Positions 1-11,912 are shown, numbered from the stretch's first letter. The stretch: DNA of 64,000 nt from Anagrus nilaparvatae (GCA_022575985.1 JAKSXM010000007.1:52234501-52298500), one strand, 5' to 3'. A program made the numbers and translations. Notes: generated by a model not told the origin, from the sequence alone.

Positions 1-3000
1 CCATTAATTGAATTTTGCAAGTATTTTACTGTCAAATCACAATTGTCACAAGATAGAGATTTTCTTTTTGAATCTGAAATATGCCAATCGAATGGTGGAT
101 ATCAAAGTCAATTTTACAGTGAATTAAAAAGCAGTTGGTTGACTTACCTAAATGAAAAAAAGTCTTCATATTTTTGGGTTAATTTACATTCAATAGATAA
201 ATTAGAATTTTTTTTGCAAACAAAATATTATGAAATTTGTTCGCTAGCTGATAATACTTGGAACCATGTGGATAATCAATTTAAACAAAGGTCAAATAGC
301 AAAACGGTTGACTATTTTGCCTTACGGTGGTATTCTGGTGAAGTAAAACATTTTAATAAAGGTGATGTTCTAAAATTATTAATTGAGCCTCATAAAATAG
401 AAAAATTTAATCCTGATTGTCTTAAAAAAAAAGAAAATATCATACAGAATTTAATAAACTATGTGATTTATGAAATAAACTCTGATAAAATAGTTCGAAT
501 ACTTGAATTTATTTATCAATACAAACAAGCTAGCAGCGAGCCAGAAAAGCATTCGATTTTACAATTTTTAGTTAAATGTCTGCAGGAAAATATCGATACC
601 AATTCTTTCAAGTTTCCCCATTGGTTCCTATTTCAATTAGAGAATGAAATTATTGTAAGAGATAATCAATGTGAGCTTATTCTTAACATGCTTGACCAAA
701 CTGAAAAAGCAATGTATCAACTTAATATGGGTGAAGGTAAATCATCTGTTATTCTACCATTGCTAAGTTATAATTTAGCAAATAGTGATCAAATTCTGTG
801 TATTGTCGTATTACCGTCATTATTAATAACAATGAAAGATTTTCTACGCCAAATTTTCTCTGGTTTAATTACAAAACATATATATACCTTGCCTTTTCAC
901 CGCGACACTGATATTTCTACAAGAAATATTGAATCTATTTTGCAAATGCTCAAAGTATGTCAACGTGAACAGCACATTCTGCTGGTTTCACCAGAACATT
1001 CTTTAAGTTTACAGCTAAAAGTTAGAGAGCTTATGTTGGAGAATCAAGAACAAAAAGGTGCAAATAATAATTTTAATTGGGAAAATTATCGTGAAAGAGC
1101 TCATAGAAACATTATGGCATACAAAGATTTAAAATATGAAGAAATAAAAGATATTTTAGAAAGACAAGACCAACGTCTTAAAACCTGTTTGAAAAATGAA
1201 GGCTATATAGATTCAAATAACCGTATCCTTAAAGTACCTCCTCGAGGACTTGGGCGTAAAGCATTTGCTCGATTCAAAGAAACTATTAATGACCCAACAT
1301 TTAGAGAGTGGAGTTGCCTGAAGGCTGCACATCGTGAATTGTTATATAATTCTACAATTGCTCATCAAGACAGTACAAATAAACTTGCTTTACTTAGTAA
1401 AGTTAAAGATCTAAAATTTATAGATTTATTGGATGAATCAGATGAAATTCTTAGGCATGGTACAGAGCTTAATTACACCATTGGAGATAAGTATTTGTTT
1501 GCAGGAGAAGAATTAAGGTGGAATATTCCACAATTTTTCATAAAAACGATTTTCTGTGATAAAACTCTAAAAGAAATTATCCTTAAAGGAAAACCGGAAG
1601 GGTTTACGGTATACAATGAACTCAATAGTTCACATAGAGGTGTTCCATTTATCAAACTACTTGATAAATCTTTTTATGAAGAAAAAATAAAACCAGTCCT
1701 TATTGAAAAATTTTTTATAGAAAATTTAAGGACACTTCGAAAATGTAGAGTCATATCAGCAGACGATAATATTGTTGAAGGAAAAAATAGCTCTTTGAGG
1801 AGTTATGTAGCGGGTCAGCTTCCTTTGAGTACAGAAGAAGAGGTAATGTCCTTTTTAAAGAATAAAGAAATTTTATTAGAAAAGGTGCTGATCGCCAAAG
1901 GTTGGATTTCACATGGTATTTTGTATCATGTTTTTAATGCCAAATACAGGGTACAATATGGTTTAAATATAAATTTTGAAAATTTTATTCCCAAAAGAAT
2001 TGCTATTCCATTTTGGGGTAAAGACATGCCTTCCACTCATTCGGAGTTTAGTCATCCAGACGTAATGCTAGGATTTACTATTATTAGTTACCTATATGAA
2101 GGACTTAATCAAAAGCAACTTAAAGAAACACTTATTAGATTGAGGAGTAAATTCAGTAATAGTATAGCAGATTCAAACTTAAAAGAGTGGGCTGAAGCAA
2201 GTCGATACTGGATTCAAATGCAGATTGATCCGACAGAAGAATTCCCGCCAACAGTGTTATCTTCCTTTCAAAATTTAGATCTTGAGGATGAACTCTGTTT
2301 AGCAAAAGTTCACTCTTACTTATCTGGTAATCATTTAGCAATTTTGTTTTATTTGAATCAATTTATTCTATTAGAAGAAGCTATGCAGTATCGTTTTAAG
2401 ATTATGGCAAATGCGCATTCGTTGGTAGGGTACGGAGTTGCATTGGGATTTTCAGGTACGGATGATAGAAAAATTACGATGCCGTATCAGATAAAGTCTT
2501 TACGATCTGAGACACAAGAAGGTACCAATGGAAAATTGATTTCAGTACTTACACAAGAACGAAACCGTAATTATTATACTTTACAATCTGAAGATACTAA
2601 AAATTTGTTAACTGATTTATGTGCTTACGTCAAAAAACAATCACATTGTCATGCAATTATTGATGCAGGTGCTTTAATTACTGGTTGGACTAATCATGAA
2701 GTTGCTACATTTTTGCTTGATAATTTACGCGATAATTTACCTACGAGATATTTAGGAATTCTTTATTTTAGTGATAAAGGTAACAATTTAATGGTACTAA
2801 CTCATGATGGAAAAAGCATACCAAAACAAGATTGCTATCTCGATAAAAAAAATATTTTTGCATACCTGGATGATATTCACACTAGGGGTACTGATATAAA
2901 ACTTCCACTAAATGCTCATGCAATTTTAACGATTGGAATGGATATGCAAAAAGATAAATTAATGCAAGCAGCTATGCGCTTAAGACAACTGGCTCAAAAG

Positions 3001-4497
3001 CAATCAGTGTCACTTTGGGGCACTAACGATGTTACCCTCTGTATTTCTAGAGATAATTCAATCGACAAAGCAAATATCAATAGCTTAGAAATAATAAAAT
3101 GGACTTCAAAAAATACTCTGATGCATATTAATTCAGATTTATTTTCTGTGGCAATTAGGAAAATTAACTTCTATTTTTTAAAAATAGCAGAAAAATGGTT
3201 AAAAGATGCCCCTGTAACTCTCAATAGTCTAGTTAAATTTTGCAAGGATGCAGAACTTTTTTATTTAGAGGATTTTTATGCAATTTCTCCTCAATATGAA
3301 GATTTAAAAGAACGTCTATTTAATTTAATTGATGTGAGGGTAAAAAATTTTTGGAAAGATTTTGAAGATGAATTAGAAAGAAAAAATTTAAAAGATTCAA
3401 CTTTTTATAAAAAAATATTTGATGATTTAAATAAAGATGATTTCAAGAAAGAATTGCATTCCATTTGTGATGAAGTAGCAGTTTATTTAAAAAAAGGATA
3501 TTTACATTGCATACTGGATAACGACCAAGAAAAAGAGATCGAAGTTGAAATTATTGAAGAGCAGCAGGTTTTGGTTTCAATAAAAGGCCGAGATCCTGAT
3601 TTAGAAAAAAATTGGGACCCACGTTTAATTTTGCAAAGCAATTTTATATCTAATGCTGAAAAACTTGAAATTCTAATGCCTGTTGAGTATATTAAAGATT
3701 TTATCGATGAACCTTCTGGTCTTAAAAATATCACATGGAATAATAATATTTATATGACAACAAATTATATTAATTCAGTCAAATCCAAAGCCAACGAGCC
3801 ACTAGATAATTATTTAAGGCTTGTTGATGTAATATTAATACATCGTAATAAAAATGATGATAGTAAGCTTATTATTTTGTCAGGAAAAGAAGCTTCCAAA
3901 ATTAAATCAACTTGTTATGAAGAACTTGATGATAATTTGCTTGTTCATCTAAAAGATATTAATGGCACTACTCAGTTACCTAAAGGAAGTATTGTATCCA
4001 AAGATGAAGAAAAATTACTTACAATCATAAAATTATTTTCTGGGGAATGTCATTATACTTCTAAAAAAGAAGTTTTACGTTTAGCTAAACGAGTTGGTCG
4101 CTTAATTTCTAAATTCTTTACTTCTTCAGAAGTTAAAAAAGATAAGGCTATTGAGATAACTGAAGACTGTTCAGAAAAGATATATGCCACCCTAATTAAA
4201 AATGGTTATTTAGATTATGCTGGAGTAATGACTGAAAAACTTTTGAATATTTTAAGCGAAGTAAAATTAGGACATAATCCAACTTTAAATTTAAATGAAT
4301 ATCAATCTTATAATGAATATGTTTTGAATAAATTATATAAAATATTTACTAAACTCATTGTTAAACCATCTTCGTTAAATGATCTTCATAATACATTATG
4401 GCAATGGGTTGGTACTCGAGGAAGATTAAAAGAGTACACAGGTTCAGCATTAGAGTCTATTCTTAATTCAGAGTATGAAATCAAATTTTCAAAGTAA
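1..4497 (+). CDS. Gene 1: DUF3638/DUF3645 giant protein, C-terminal part (5' end outside window)
   Basis: The reading frame is open from base 1 and encodes 1498 residues to a TAA stop; the first in-frame TTG at 43 is not a start. By alignment to gene 2 it corresponds to residues from about 1767 to the C-terminus, so roughly the first 1770 residues lie upstream. Visible in order: the DUF3638-type stretch with HWFLFQLENEIIVRDNQ then a Walker A-like NMGEGKSS (GEGKS codons from 730), DESDE (from 1432), the DUF3645 core with GKDMPSTHSEFSHPDVM (about 2020-2065), GFSGTDDRK (about 2450), HTRGTDIKLPLNAHA (about 2878) and QAAMRLRQLAQKQ (about 2965). An acidic EKEIEVEIIEEQ segment follows, and the tail RGRLKEYTGSALESILN is shared by all copies. 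Family function is unknown; an ATP-driven motor is my inference. Closest in feel to gene 2. Confidence 0.93.
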   Translation, partial: PLIEFCKYFTVKSQLSQDRDFLFESEICQSNGGYQSQFYSELKSSWLTYLNEKKSSYFWVNLHSIDKLEFFLQTKYYEICSLADNTWNHVDNQFKQRSNSKTVDYFALRWYSGEVKHFNKGDVLKLLIEPHKIEKFNPDCLKKKENIIQNLINYVIYEINSDKIVRILEFIYQYKQASSEPEKHSILQFLVKCLQENIDTNSFKFPHWFLFQLENEIIVRDNQCELILNMLDQTEKAMYQLNMGEGKSSVILPLLSYNLANSDQILCIVVLPSLLITMKDFLRQIFSGLITKHIYTLPFHRDTDISTRNIESILQMLKVCQREQHILLVSPEHSLSLQLKVRELMLENQEQKGANNNFNWENYRERAHRNIMAYKDLKYEEIKDILERQDQRLKTCLKNEGYIDSNNRILKVPPRGLGRKAFARFKETINDPTFREWSCLKAAHRELLYNSTIAHQDSTNKLALLSKVKDLKFIDLLDESDEILRHGTELNYTIGDKYLFAGEELRWNIPQFFIKTIFCDKTLKEIILKGKPEGFTVYNELNSSHRGVPFIKLLDKSFYEEKIKPVLIEKFFIENLRTLRKCRVISADDNIVEGKNSSLRSYVAGQLPLSTEEEVMSFLKNKEILLEKVLIAKGWISHGILYHVFNAKYRVQYGLNINFENFIPKRIAIPFWGKDMPSTHSEFSHPDVMLGFTIISYLYEGLNQKQLKETLIRLRSKFSNSIADSNLKEWAEASRYWIQMQIDPTEEFPPTVLSSFQNLDLEDELCLAKVHSYLSGNHLAILFYLNQFILLEEAMQYRFKIMANAHSLVGYGVALGFSGTDDRKITMPYQIKSLRSETQEGTNGKLISVLTQERNRNYYTLQSEDTKNLLTDLCAYVKKQSHCHAIIDAGALITGWTNHEVATFLLDNLRDNLPTRYLGILYFSDKGNNLMVLTHDGKSIPKQDCYLDKKNIFAYLDDIHTRGTDIKLPLNAHAILTIGMDMQKDKLMQAAMRLRQLAQKQSVSLWGTNDVTLCISRDNSIDKANINSLEIIKWTSKNTLMHINSDLFSVAIRKINFYFLKIAEKWLKDAPVTLNSLVKFCKDAELFYLEDFYAISPQYEDLKERLFNLIDVRVKNFWKDFEDELERKNLKDSTFYKKIFDDLNKDDFKKELHSICDEVAVYLKKGYLHCILDNDQEKEIEVEIIEEQQVLVSIKGRDPDLEKNWDPRLILQSNFISNAEKLEILMPVEYIKDFIDEPSGLKNITWNNNIYMTTNYINSVKSKANEPLDNYLRLVDVILIHRNKNDDSKLIILSGKEASKIKSTCYEELDDNLLVHLKDINGTTQLPKGSIVSKDEEKLLTIIKLFSGECHYTSKKEVLRLAKRVGRLISKFFTSSEVKKDKAIEITEDCSEKIYATLIKNGYLDYAGVMTEKLLNILSEVKLGHNPTLNLNEYQSYNEYVLNKLYKIFTKLIVKPSSLNDLHNTLWQWVGTRGRLKEYTGSALESILNSEYEIKFSK

Positions 4498-6747
4498 ATT
4501 TTTAAAGTTTTGCAAATTTTAATATTCAAAAATAGTTACATCATACATTAATTTTAAATTCTTTATAATAATAGATATATGGTACACAATGTTTGACTAT
4601 TGATTATTTTTTAAAAATATAGCCTACTTTATTGAAAATAACCTAATTTTACCAATAGGCAGAAATACAAATAAAAAATAATTACTGAATTAAGATTGTT
4701 AAAAACAGTTTAATATTAACAAATTAATTAAAATCCAATTAAAAATGAAAATCTGTCAATTATATATTATTTTATTACCAATCTGAAAACAGGTATATCA
4801 ATCTGACAATCTAAAAATTTTTTTACTAGACTAAATTTTTGAGTAATTTTAATATTTATTTTCTCATATCATTTTTGCATGAATAATTCAAATTTTAGCT
4901 GAGATCTATTCAAATTTTTTCAAACAATCCATAGTATCTTTTGTTTTGTTTTAATCTTAATTATGTGTTCATAAAATACTTGATTTTATAATTTTGTTCT
5001 TTTAATATATGTTTAATAATTATTATGATATTTTAAATGTAAAAAGATATTTGTGTGTGTCAAGCTAAGATGATATATACTAGCATATCTTTAAGAAGCG
5101 GTTTGTAAAACTGATTGTAAAACAAATTTTTTGAATGTATGTTACCTATTTTTATTTGCTACATTTATAATAATATATTATCAGAAATATTAAAAATAAG
5201 GAATGGAATGCTTATAATAAATAATGCGATAAGACTTTTAGTATGTATTTTTTAAAAAATGTGATTGAAACGTTTTGATAAAAATAATTGAAGTAAACCA
5301 AACTTATTATCTTGATTACAATTTAGCTTTAATAAATAAATATTAATACAAAAAAAATTTTTTTTAGTTTCAAGCAATGTACATTAGATTTTAAGTTTGT
5401 AGTATTAATAAATATTTTATAATTTTTGTCTTTTATTGATAATATAATAATGTAAGTAATTTTTTATAAGTAAATAACTCATTTATATTACCTTTTATTT
5501 TAAATTTTATTTTTTGTTATTAGACTTCATAAATAAAAATTAAAAAATGATATACTATGCAAGTTCTTTAGCTTCATTTTATAAAATAGGTAAATAGTTT
5601 GTAAACTTATTTTATCCATTATTTATGTGTGTACTCCACATATTTATAATTGAAATTATTAAATGTATACCTATTTCTTTCTTTATTTCTATATAATTAT
5701 GTCAATTAAAATTTTTCAATAAAAATATGAATATTTTCAGTTTTGTAAAATTGTTTTGAATGTAATTTTATGTATAATTTCTATCAATAAATGTAATATT
5801 TTTTAGTCAATTATTGTGCTAATAAAATAAATTTATTACAAACAGCAATAAGTATACCTACTCTTTTTTTTTTTTACAAATAGTATTTTTATAATACAAT
5901 AAATTATTATAATCTATTAATTTACTAAAATTATCTATAATGACATAATTATTCATTTTCTTAGAAATTACACCTAAGATTAAAAAATAAATCATACATT
6001 TTTTTTTTCTAAAATTATTAAATTTTGTCACAACATTTAAATAAATAAATAAATTAACTTTTAATTAAAATTAATAATCTTCTAAGGGATATATACTATA
6101 CCTATGTATTATTTTTTATATAATAACTTTTTATTTTGTTAAAAAGTAATGATTTCCAATAAAAAAATGTCTTCATTAAATTTTGACTGCTTTACAAGTG
6201 AAAGTTAAAATTGAATTGATTTTATTTTAAAAAAGATTTTTATACAATTTTTTCAGAATTCCAATTAATTTTTTAAATGGAAATAAAAATTTTTTTATTT
6301 TTAAAGATACCTATACCCCTTTAGGTATTTTTTTTGTTTTGCACTTATATATATTAGCTTAATTTGAAATAAACTAAAAGAATACCTATTTATTCTAAAA
6401 ATTAAATTTAACTTTTTTAAGTAAATTTAATTATAAAGTACCAGATCTGTTCAGTACGTGATTTTTAAACGCATACCTATTTAAAATGCAGAATTAGAAA
6501 ATAATTTAAAATCCAAGAAATTTTTATACTTTATACCTATACTATTTAATTATAACTTTTTTTAAATGTAACTTAATTGCTCAAACTTTGCAATAATAAT
6601 AGATTCCTTATTTTTATTATGTTTTGGCAAAGTAAAATTAAATGATTTATTGTAAATATCTGATTAAATATATACCTAAATTAAAAATTTTAGATTATAA
6701 AATTAACTTTTTGAATAATCATTTTTGTTTTTACACTGAAAAAAAAA
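4498..6747. other. Intergenic region after gene 1, no gene seen
   Basis: Extremely AT-rich sequence holding the 3' UTR of gene 1. Many AATAAA words occur, but at this base composition they cannot be told from chance, so I do not assign a polyadenylation site. Several tacctat words are present. No convincing coding, RNA gene or repeat structure was seen. Confidence 0.6.
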
Positions 6748-6814
6748 TCCGCTTGCCGCAAGCGGAATAATTCCGCTTGCGGCTAGCGGAATTCCGCTTG
6801 TGGCCAGCGGAATT
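6748..6814. repeat. Three tandem GC-rich palindromes
   Basis: Three consecutive near-palindromic units of about 20 bp, each starting TTCCGCTTG (first unit tCCGCTTG) and ending AGCGGAA, separated by 0 to 3 bases and flanked by A-runs and T-runs. The central bases differ between units (CCGCA, CGGCT, TGGCC). The GC content contrasts sharply with the surroundings. It lies 19 bp before the hairpin at 6833-6993 and the two may belong to one foldback element. Confidence 0.75.
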
Positions 6815-6832
6815 TTTTTTTCATTGCAAATA

Positions 6833-6993
6833 ATTGCAAATGACTTGAAACGTAAAGAAAATTAAAAAAAAACATTTTTTCTTTTCTTTTTCCAAAATTT
6901 TCTCAAATCTCGTCATACCGATATACGCATATCCCAAGTAAGCGGGAAAAAATTTTTTTTTTAATTTTCTTTACGTTTCAAGTCATTTGCAAT
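6833..6993. repeat. 161-bp hairpin with about 40-bp perfect stem
   Basis: The left arm (6833-6872) begins ATTGCAAATGACTTGAAACG and the right arm (6953-6993) is its reverse complement, ending CGTTTCAAGTCATTTGCAAT; I found no mismatch along about 40 bp. The spacer is about 80 bp and includes a TCGTCATACCGATATACGCA stretch. No target-site duplication could be defined. It may be a foldback/MITE element or the decayed core of a larger one; a small-RNA precursor is a less likely alternative. Confidence 0.7.
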
Positions 6994-7364
6994 CGTTTGA
7001 CGAGAAAAAAAGCATTCATAAAAAATTTCTAAAGAAGATTTATATATAGTAGTTCTTTCATCCTAAAAAAATATTTAATGTTTAAATTTTATATATGTAT
7101 GTGGACCATAATATGGTGTGGTGTAAATTTTAAAATTTTCTTACTTTGCGCGTTTATATTTCATTGGTTATATTAGAAAACAATCAGCGGTTGGTAACAA
7201 CGCTGTAAGATAAAGTTAATTATATTATTGTCATTATTGAACAATTTACTGAACATTATTATATTAGAAATGTATAAAATACATGATAAAACAAAATTTT
7301 TAAATATTATTACTTGTTAAAATTAAATATTATTTTTTTTCTAAAAATAAAACATAATAAAATT

Positions 7365-7510
7365 CGCGGGTTAATTTCATTGTTGCTTGGCAAGTTTGTA
7401 TGGCGCTGCAGTGCTTCCGCAGCTTGCCCCTTTCTCACATGCACTCAGTTTGGCACGCAGTTTGGCACACGGTTTGGCAGTTCGTTACGTTATTTTCTTT
7501 TTGCATGTTC
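7365..7510 (+). promoter_or_regulatory. GC-rich island, candidate promoter/first exon of gene 2
   Basis: A local rise in GC in very AT-rich DNA, about 4.6 kb before the gene 2 ATG. It contains TGGCGC at 7401-7406, a hexamer also found in the corresponding islands of genes 3, 4 and 5, and a 12-bp unit (CAGTTTGGCACG and variants) repeated three times at 7446-7480. Two overlapping 65 to 82-codon open frames here look incidental to the GC content. Promoter function is inferred from position, composition and recurrence. Confidence 0.5.
7446..7480. repeat. 12-bp tandem repeat, three copies
   Basis: CAGTTTGGCACG, CAGTTTGGCACA and CGGTTTGGCAG follow each other directly inside the GC island upstream of gene 2. 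They could be a clustered binding site or simple slippage. A related TTTGGCAG occurs near the gene 4 island around 42313. Confidence 0.7.
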
Positions 7511-7654
7511 AGACTTGTGTTTTGTACATTACAAAATTATTAATTATATTTTGCGAAAATAATTCAGAATATTTATTAGTGTAATAATTTCTTATAAATG
7601 ATTTAATCTATTAAATTTTAATATTAAATGATATTTCATAAAAACTCATTTCAG

Positions 7655-7760
7655 GTATAGGGATTGAAATTCCTTCTATGAAGCATCTATGAATACCTCA
7701 GTAATCAACAAAGAAAAATTTTGCATCAAAGAAAATATTCAAAATGCTGTAATTTTTCAG
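7655..7760 (+). other. Candidate non-coding 5' exon A of gene 2
   Basis: This 106-nt segment follows a pyrimidine-rich acceptor (cattTCAG) and is followed by GTATAT. It shows weak similarity and similar length to the exon at 42779-42886 upstream of gene 4: both start GTAT and share an AATCAACAAA-like core and CATC. The donor is weak. Exon status is inferred. Confidence 0.35.
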
Positions 7761-8459
7761 GTATATTTAATCATTATACATATCTTAATTTATCTTATTT
7801 TCATTGCATTTTAAAGTTATTAAAAGTTACTACTTTGCTTACTTCGAGGCTTACTTAGAATCTTAATTTATTTCAATTGATATTTTCTTCTGTCTATTTT
7901 TTGTAATTTTTTTATTTTCAAGAATAAGTACACAAAAATTAAAATACAATAAAATAAAATTTTTAATTGAATTATAATTAAATAAATATCCAAGTTTTTA
8001 ATTTTTAAATTTATATGTAGGTATACAAATAGAAGTATTTGAAAAATACCTACTTAATTGGACACTAATACTTTGCAGCAAAACAGATTTAATTCCTTTG
8101 GTGAGTAACTTTAAATATAAAATTTAGGAGTAAAGACAAATTTAATTTTAAACTTGATAATTCAAAAAGCAAGAAATATTATATATAAATTTTAATCGGC
8201 AAGTTTAAAAATTTTCTTAATTGTATAAAACCATGATTGTTAAGGTCTCGGAATCTCTTTTTATTCTTTAAAACTTGAAAATTTAAGTGAAAAAGTAATT
8301 TATAAACTTAAAAAAATTCAGTTGTATCATGTTAGAACGATTATACTTATGAATAATTCTCAAACTCACACTTGCAACTGTAAAATTTATGTTTAAAATA
8401 TAAAATAACTCAATTTACGGAAATGTAATTTTCAACTGATTTTTACTTAAACATTTCAG

Positions 8460-8601
8460 GTAATTTTTGAAGGTATATAGAAGCAAAAAAGTGAATGGTT
8501 TCATCTAAAATTTATCATGCTTTGCTGGGGATACTTTCCAACTTTACTATATCCTTAATTTTCACAATTTCAAAAATTTTGCAGCTTTTTATTTTTCACT
8601 G
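8460..8601 (+). other. Candidate non-coding 5' exon B of gene 2
   Basis: This 142-nt segment lies between acceptor ACATTTCAG and a strong donor CACTG/GTAAGTAAA. Its last part (TTTTGCAGCTTTTTATTTTT) resembles the end of the conserved exon at 27280-27417 (TTTGCAGCTTTTTCATTG), so it may be an additional diverged copy of that exon. Confidence 0.4.
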
Positions 8602-9344
8602 GTAAGTAAAAGAAATAGACAAATAATAAAAACCAATAATCAAATTTAATACACTAGGTACAGATTTTAAAAACTTCAAATATAATTTTATTATATTATA
8701 ATTTTTTCTGATAAATTTTTTTTTTTTTTTTTAATATTAAATATAATGGTTTTTAAAACTTTCATATTCATAATTGTCAATAAATTAAAAATAAGGGTAC
8801 ATAATAATATATTATATATGTATAATATAATTATTATTTTCATATGTTTAATTTAATTAGTGACAATTTTATTTTCATTTGTTCCATTTTTTAAAAAAAT
8901 GGATGTTACTATATTGGTAAGTTCATTTTTATGTAAAGATTTTGAAACAAAAAGTTTTAGTTATTCAATTTGAATAAGTATATTGATTTATGCACATAAA
9001 CACTATTTAAGGGTTTAATTGCTTGAATACTTACAAAATTTTGATGTTACGCTAGACTCGGAATCCAATTTTTTTTCATGTAATCATTTTTTTTTTAAGT
9101 GAAGTATTATTGTAATAAATCTTATAAATACATGGTAGTTATGAGTATTGATGTAGATAATAAAAGGAAAGAATTTTTTTTTTGTTCTATTAAGATTTTT
9201 CTAAATTCATTAAATAAATTTTTGTATACATGTATTTGTGCACATGCACTGCAACCTTAAATATTCAAATAAAAGCATTAGCTATTTCTTATAAAAATTT
9301 ATTCTAAAGAATAAATATCATGTTTATTAAATTTTTTTTATTAG

Positions 9345-9479
9345 GTATCTTCGTGGAGATTAATTCAAGAAGCTGATCAGGGCGTAATTCAATCCTCCAA
9401 CCAATTAAACTGGACAAATGAAATATTACTCTACAAGCTACATTTAAATAATTATCAACTGTTTGCAGTTTTTTGATTG
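9345..9479 (+). other. Conserved non-coding 5' exon C of gene 2
   Basis: This 135-nt segment is bounded by TTTATTAG and by ATTG/GTGAGTAAAG. It aligns along its length with 27280-27417 (gene 3) and 43306-43436 (gene 4), sharing GTATCTTC, GAAGCTGATC, CCAATTAAAC-like, GACAAATGA and AATTATCAA words. The preceding intron end is also shared (CATGTTTATTAAA then a T-run). It has stops in all frames and is presumably 5' UTR. Conservation up to both splice sites is the main evidence. Confidence 0.65.
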
Positions 9480-10063
9480 GTGAGTAAAGTATGAGATTGA
9501 TAAGTTGATATCTTTATTAGTTTGATTTTTTTCATATGTTAAATAATTTAAAGAAATGTATAAATATACACACCAAATCTTAAAGTTCCTTTTTAAACTA
9601 TGAAAAAGGTTCAATCAGAGGTTCAATTTACAATTAATCCTTTTAAAACTATTAAATTTTAAATTGATTTATATGACTATATTTAACTTTCATAAATTAA
9701 CAAATTACACATTATCGCTTTATTAAATGATAGCATTCTGTAGTTTCATTTAGCAAATAATTGGTCTTGATGTCACTATGTACTAAATAATTTAGTAGTT
9801 TGAAATTATCTCCTTTTTGCCTTATAATGAGTCAGTAGATGCATTTGTACTTACAAAAATGAAAAAATTTTACAATAAAAAGTTCAATAAAAAATTCCAT
9901 CATTTCAAAATAATCTTAGTGATGTCTTTAAAAGACTATTTTTTTGAGCTTTTTAATTAAAGAATTTAAATACGTTTTGGAAAAAAAAAATTATTATTAT
10001 TTAATATTAATATTGTTTTATATTTAAATTTTTTTTAACTTTTGAGGTTCTGTGTTAAATCTT

Positions 10064-10398
10064 TTAGGCCAGGTCTATTTGTCCAGAAAATTTTCAATTG
10101 TTTCTGGTTAAATAGATTTTCTGGTCAAATAACCAAAAAAATATCAAAATTTTATTCAAAGGTTTTTATTGAATAAAACTAAAATTTAATTTAGAATTTC
10201 ATAAATTAACAATTTTTAAAGTTTAGAAAATTTAAGAATTGATTATTTTTTCAAAAAATAGTGCAGAGTGCAGAAATGCAAGCATAACTTTACTCCTCGA
10301 AAATATTGAGGTTAAAAATATTTTTCACTTTTGTTTATGTGTGAGTAAATTTTACACAAAAATTTTATGGACAAATAGCTCTTGCGATCTTGGCCTAA
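10064..10398. repeat. Possible decayed foldback element
   Basis: The left end TTAGGCCAGGTCTATTTGTC and the right end, read in reverse complement, TTAGGCCAAGATCGCAAGAG followed by CTATTTGTCC, match if the left arm has lost about 10 bases. The arms are about 30 bp apart from that gap, 335 bp end to end. No clear target duplication was found. It lies in the putative last long 5' intron of gene 2. Confidence 0.4.
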
Positions 10399-11842
10399 TG
10401 CACTAAAATAGCTTTTTAACTTTTAAAAGCTATTTTATATACACTGTTCAAGGTATTCATCAAGAAATATTTTTCGTGGGTGTCGCAGAACCCAATAATA
10501 ATGATAATAATTATAGTTTAAATTTCTTCAATAACAATCTAGCTTAAAACTTTTGAAATTACGGAAAATAGATTGTTATTTTATTTTTAATAAAAATTTT
10601 CATTTCGGCGAGAAAGGTGCCACACCTTGCACCCCTCTTTTGATTCGTGTCTGCTGCTTGATACGTTGTCCTTTAGAAATATGTATTATTTGGATTAAGA
10701 ACAAAAAAAATTTGAATCGAAAATTGAAAAAAAAAAATTAATTGATAAAAAAAAATTATTTAATTCGTATAAACTTTAAATTTTAATAATTTTATAAGAA
10801 TATTAAGAATATAAAATTTAAGTTAAAAAATAATACTTTTTGGTAAAATAATAATGAACGTTTTCTTTTTGTAATCGATTATTATATTTTTAAAATTCAG
10901 TAATACTTTTAAAAAAACATAAGCATATTTTCAAAAACTTTGAACAGAATTTTATTATTTTAGTTATGTGTATTTCATATTCAAAATAACAAAAATATTC
11001 ATAATATTTACTTGTATTATTATGATAAAAATAACATAATATTTTATGAAATATAAAAAAATTTTTCTATTGATTTATTAATCGAGTTATTAATTAATAT
11101 AATTTTTTTTATGCTATCAAAGTATCATTACAGAGAAAATAAGAATAATTTTTTAATAAAATAAGAATAATTTTTTTTTTTAAATTAAAATTTATTCTTC
11201 TTTTTTAAAAGAACAACATATTAAAATTATAGTTTTTCTTCTCAACTTTGGGTATTTTCAAATGCAATATACATGGAAATTATAGTTGGGAATTCAAAAT
11301 AGTTCGAATTAGTCCAACTGTCTAAAGTATTCTTAATCTTTTTTTTTTTTTTTTTTTAAAGAGCTATTTTTTCTAATTTTCTGAAGTGATCAAATTATTT
11401 TCATACAATAATTCAATTTCCACTGAATATCCTGGATTCCAAGGTTTAAAAGTTATAAATAGCTTCATTTCTTACATTTTTAAAAATTTCAAATTTCCCT
11501 CTAAGTCACGTGACTAAATAAAAATCTGACTAAGGATTCCGCGGGAAGTTAGTCAATTTTAGATGCTTTGTATAAATAAATAAATAATACGGATAATTTA
11601 TTAATTTGGTAAAATTTAGAAACTAGCTATTGAAACTAGCTATATTTTTACCTATAAATATGCTAAGAAATAGACAACAATAAGATAATTTATTTCCTTT
11701 TCAAAATATAAAAATACATTTATACACATATAGGTATATCAATTAATTTTATTGTATTTTATTTTTTTACAATTTATTCCCTTTTATACATTACTTGTGA
11801 ATTAACAACTATGTTACAAATTTTTTTTTTTTTCAATTTCAG

Positions 11843-11912
11843 GAATTTTCACGTGGTAATTAATTCCAAAGAAACCTTATGAAGATTCATTGATGAGAAT
11901 TTAATTTTATTG
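11843..11912 (+). other. Candidate non-coding 5' exon D of gene 2
   Basis: A 70-nt segment between a long T-run with acceptor TTTCAG and donor TATTG/GTGAGTC. The following putative intron is only 73 bp (11913-11985) and ends TATTTTTCAG just before the exon that holds the start codon. A segment of the same length (45629-45698) sits at a comparable place before gene 4, which supports both. Confidence 0.5.

Noticed and set aside
43..45. TTG as the start of gene 1
   Set aside because: The frame is open back to base 1 and homology to gene 2 continues upstream; the gene is simply cut by the window edge.
7314..7584. Two overlapping short open frames in the GC island before gene 2
   Set aside because: They follow from higher GC and a 12-bp tandem repeat, overlap each other in different frames and resemble no known protein.
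10600..10680. Small GC-richer patch with GGTGCCACACC, considered as a tRNA or promoter
   Set aside because: It does not fold into a tRNA cloverleaf that I can draw, lacks the shared TGGCGC word and is out of place for a promoter.
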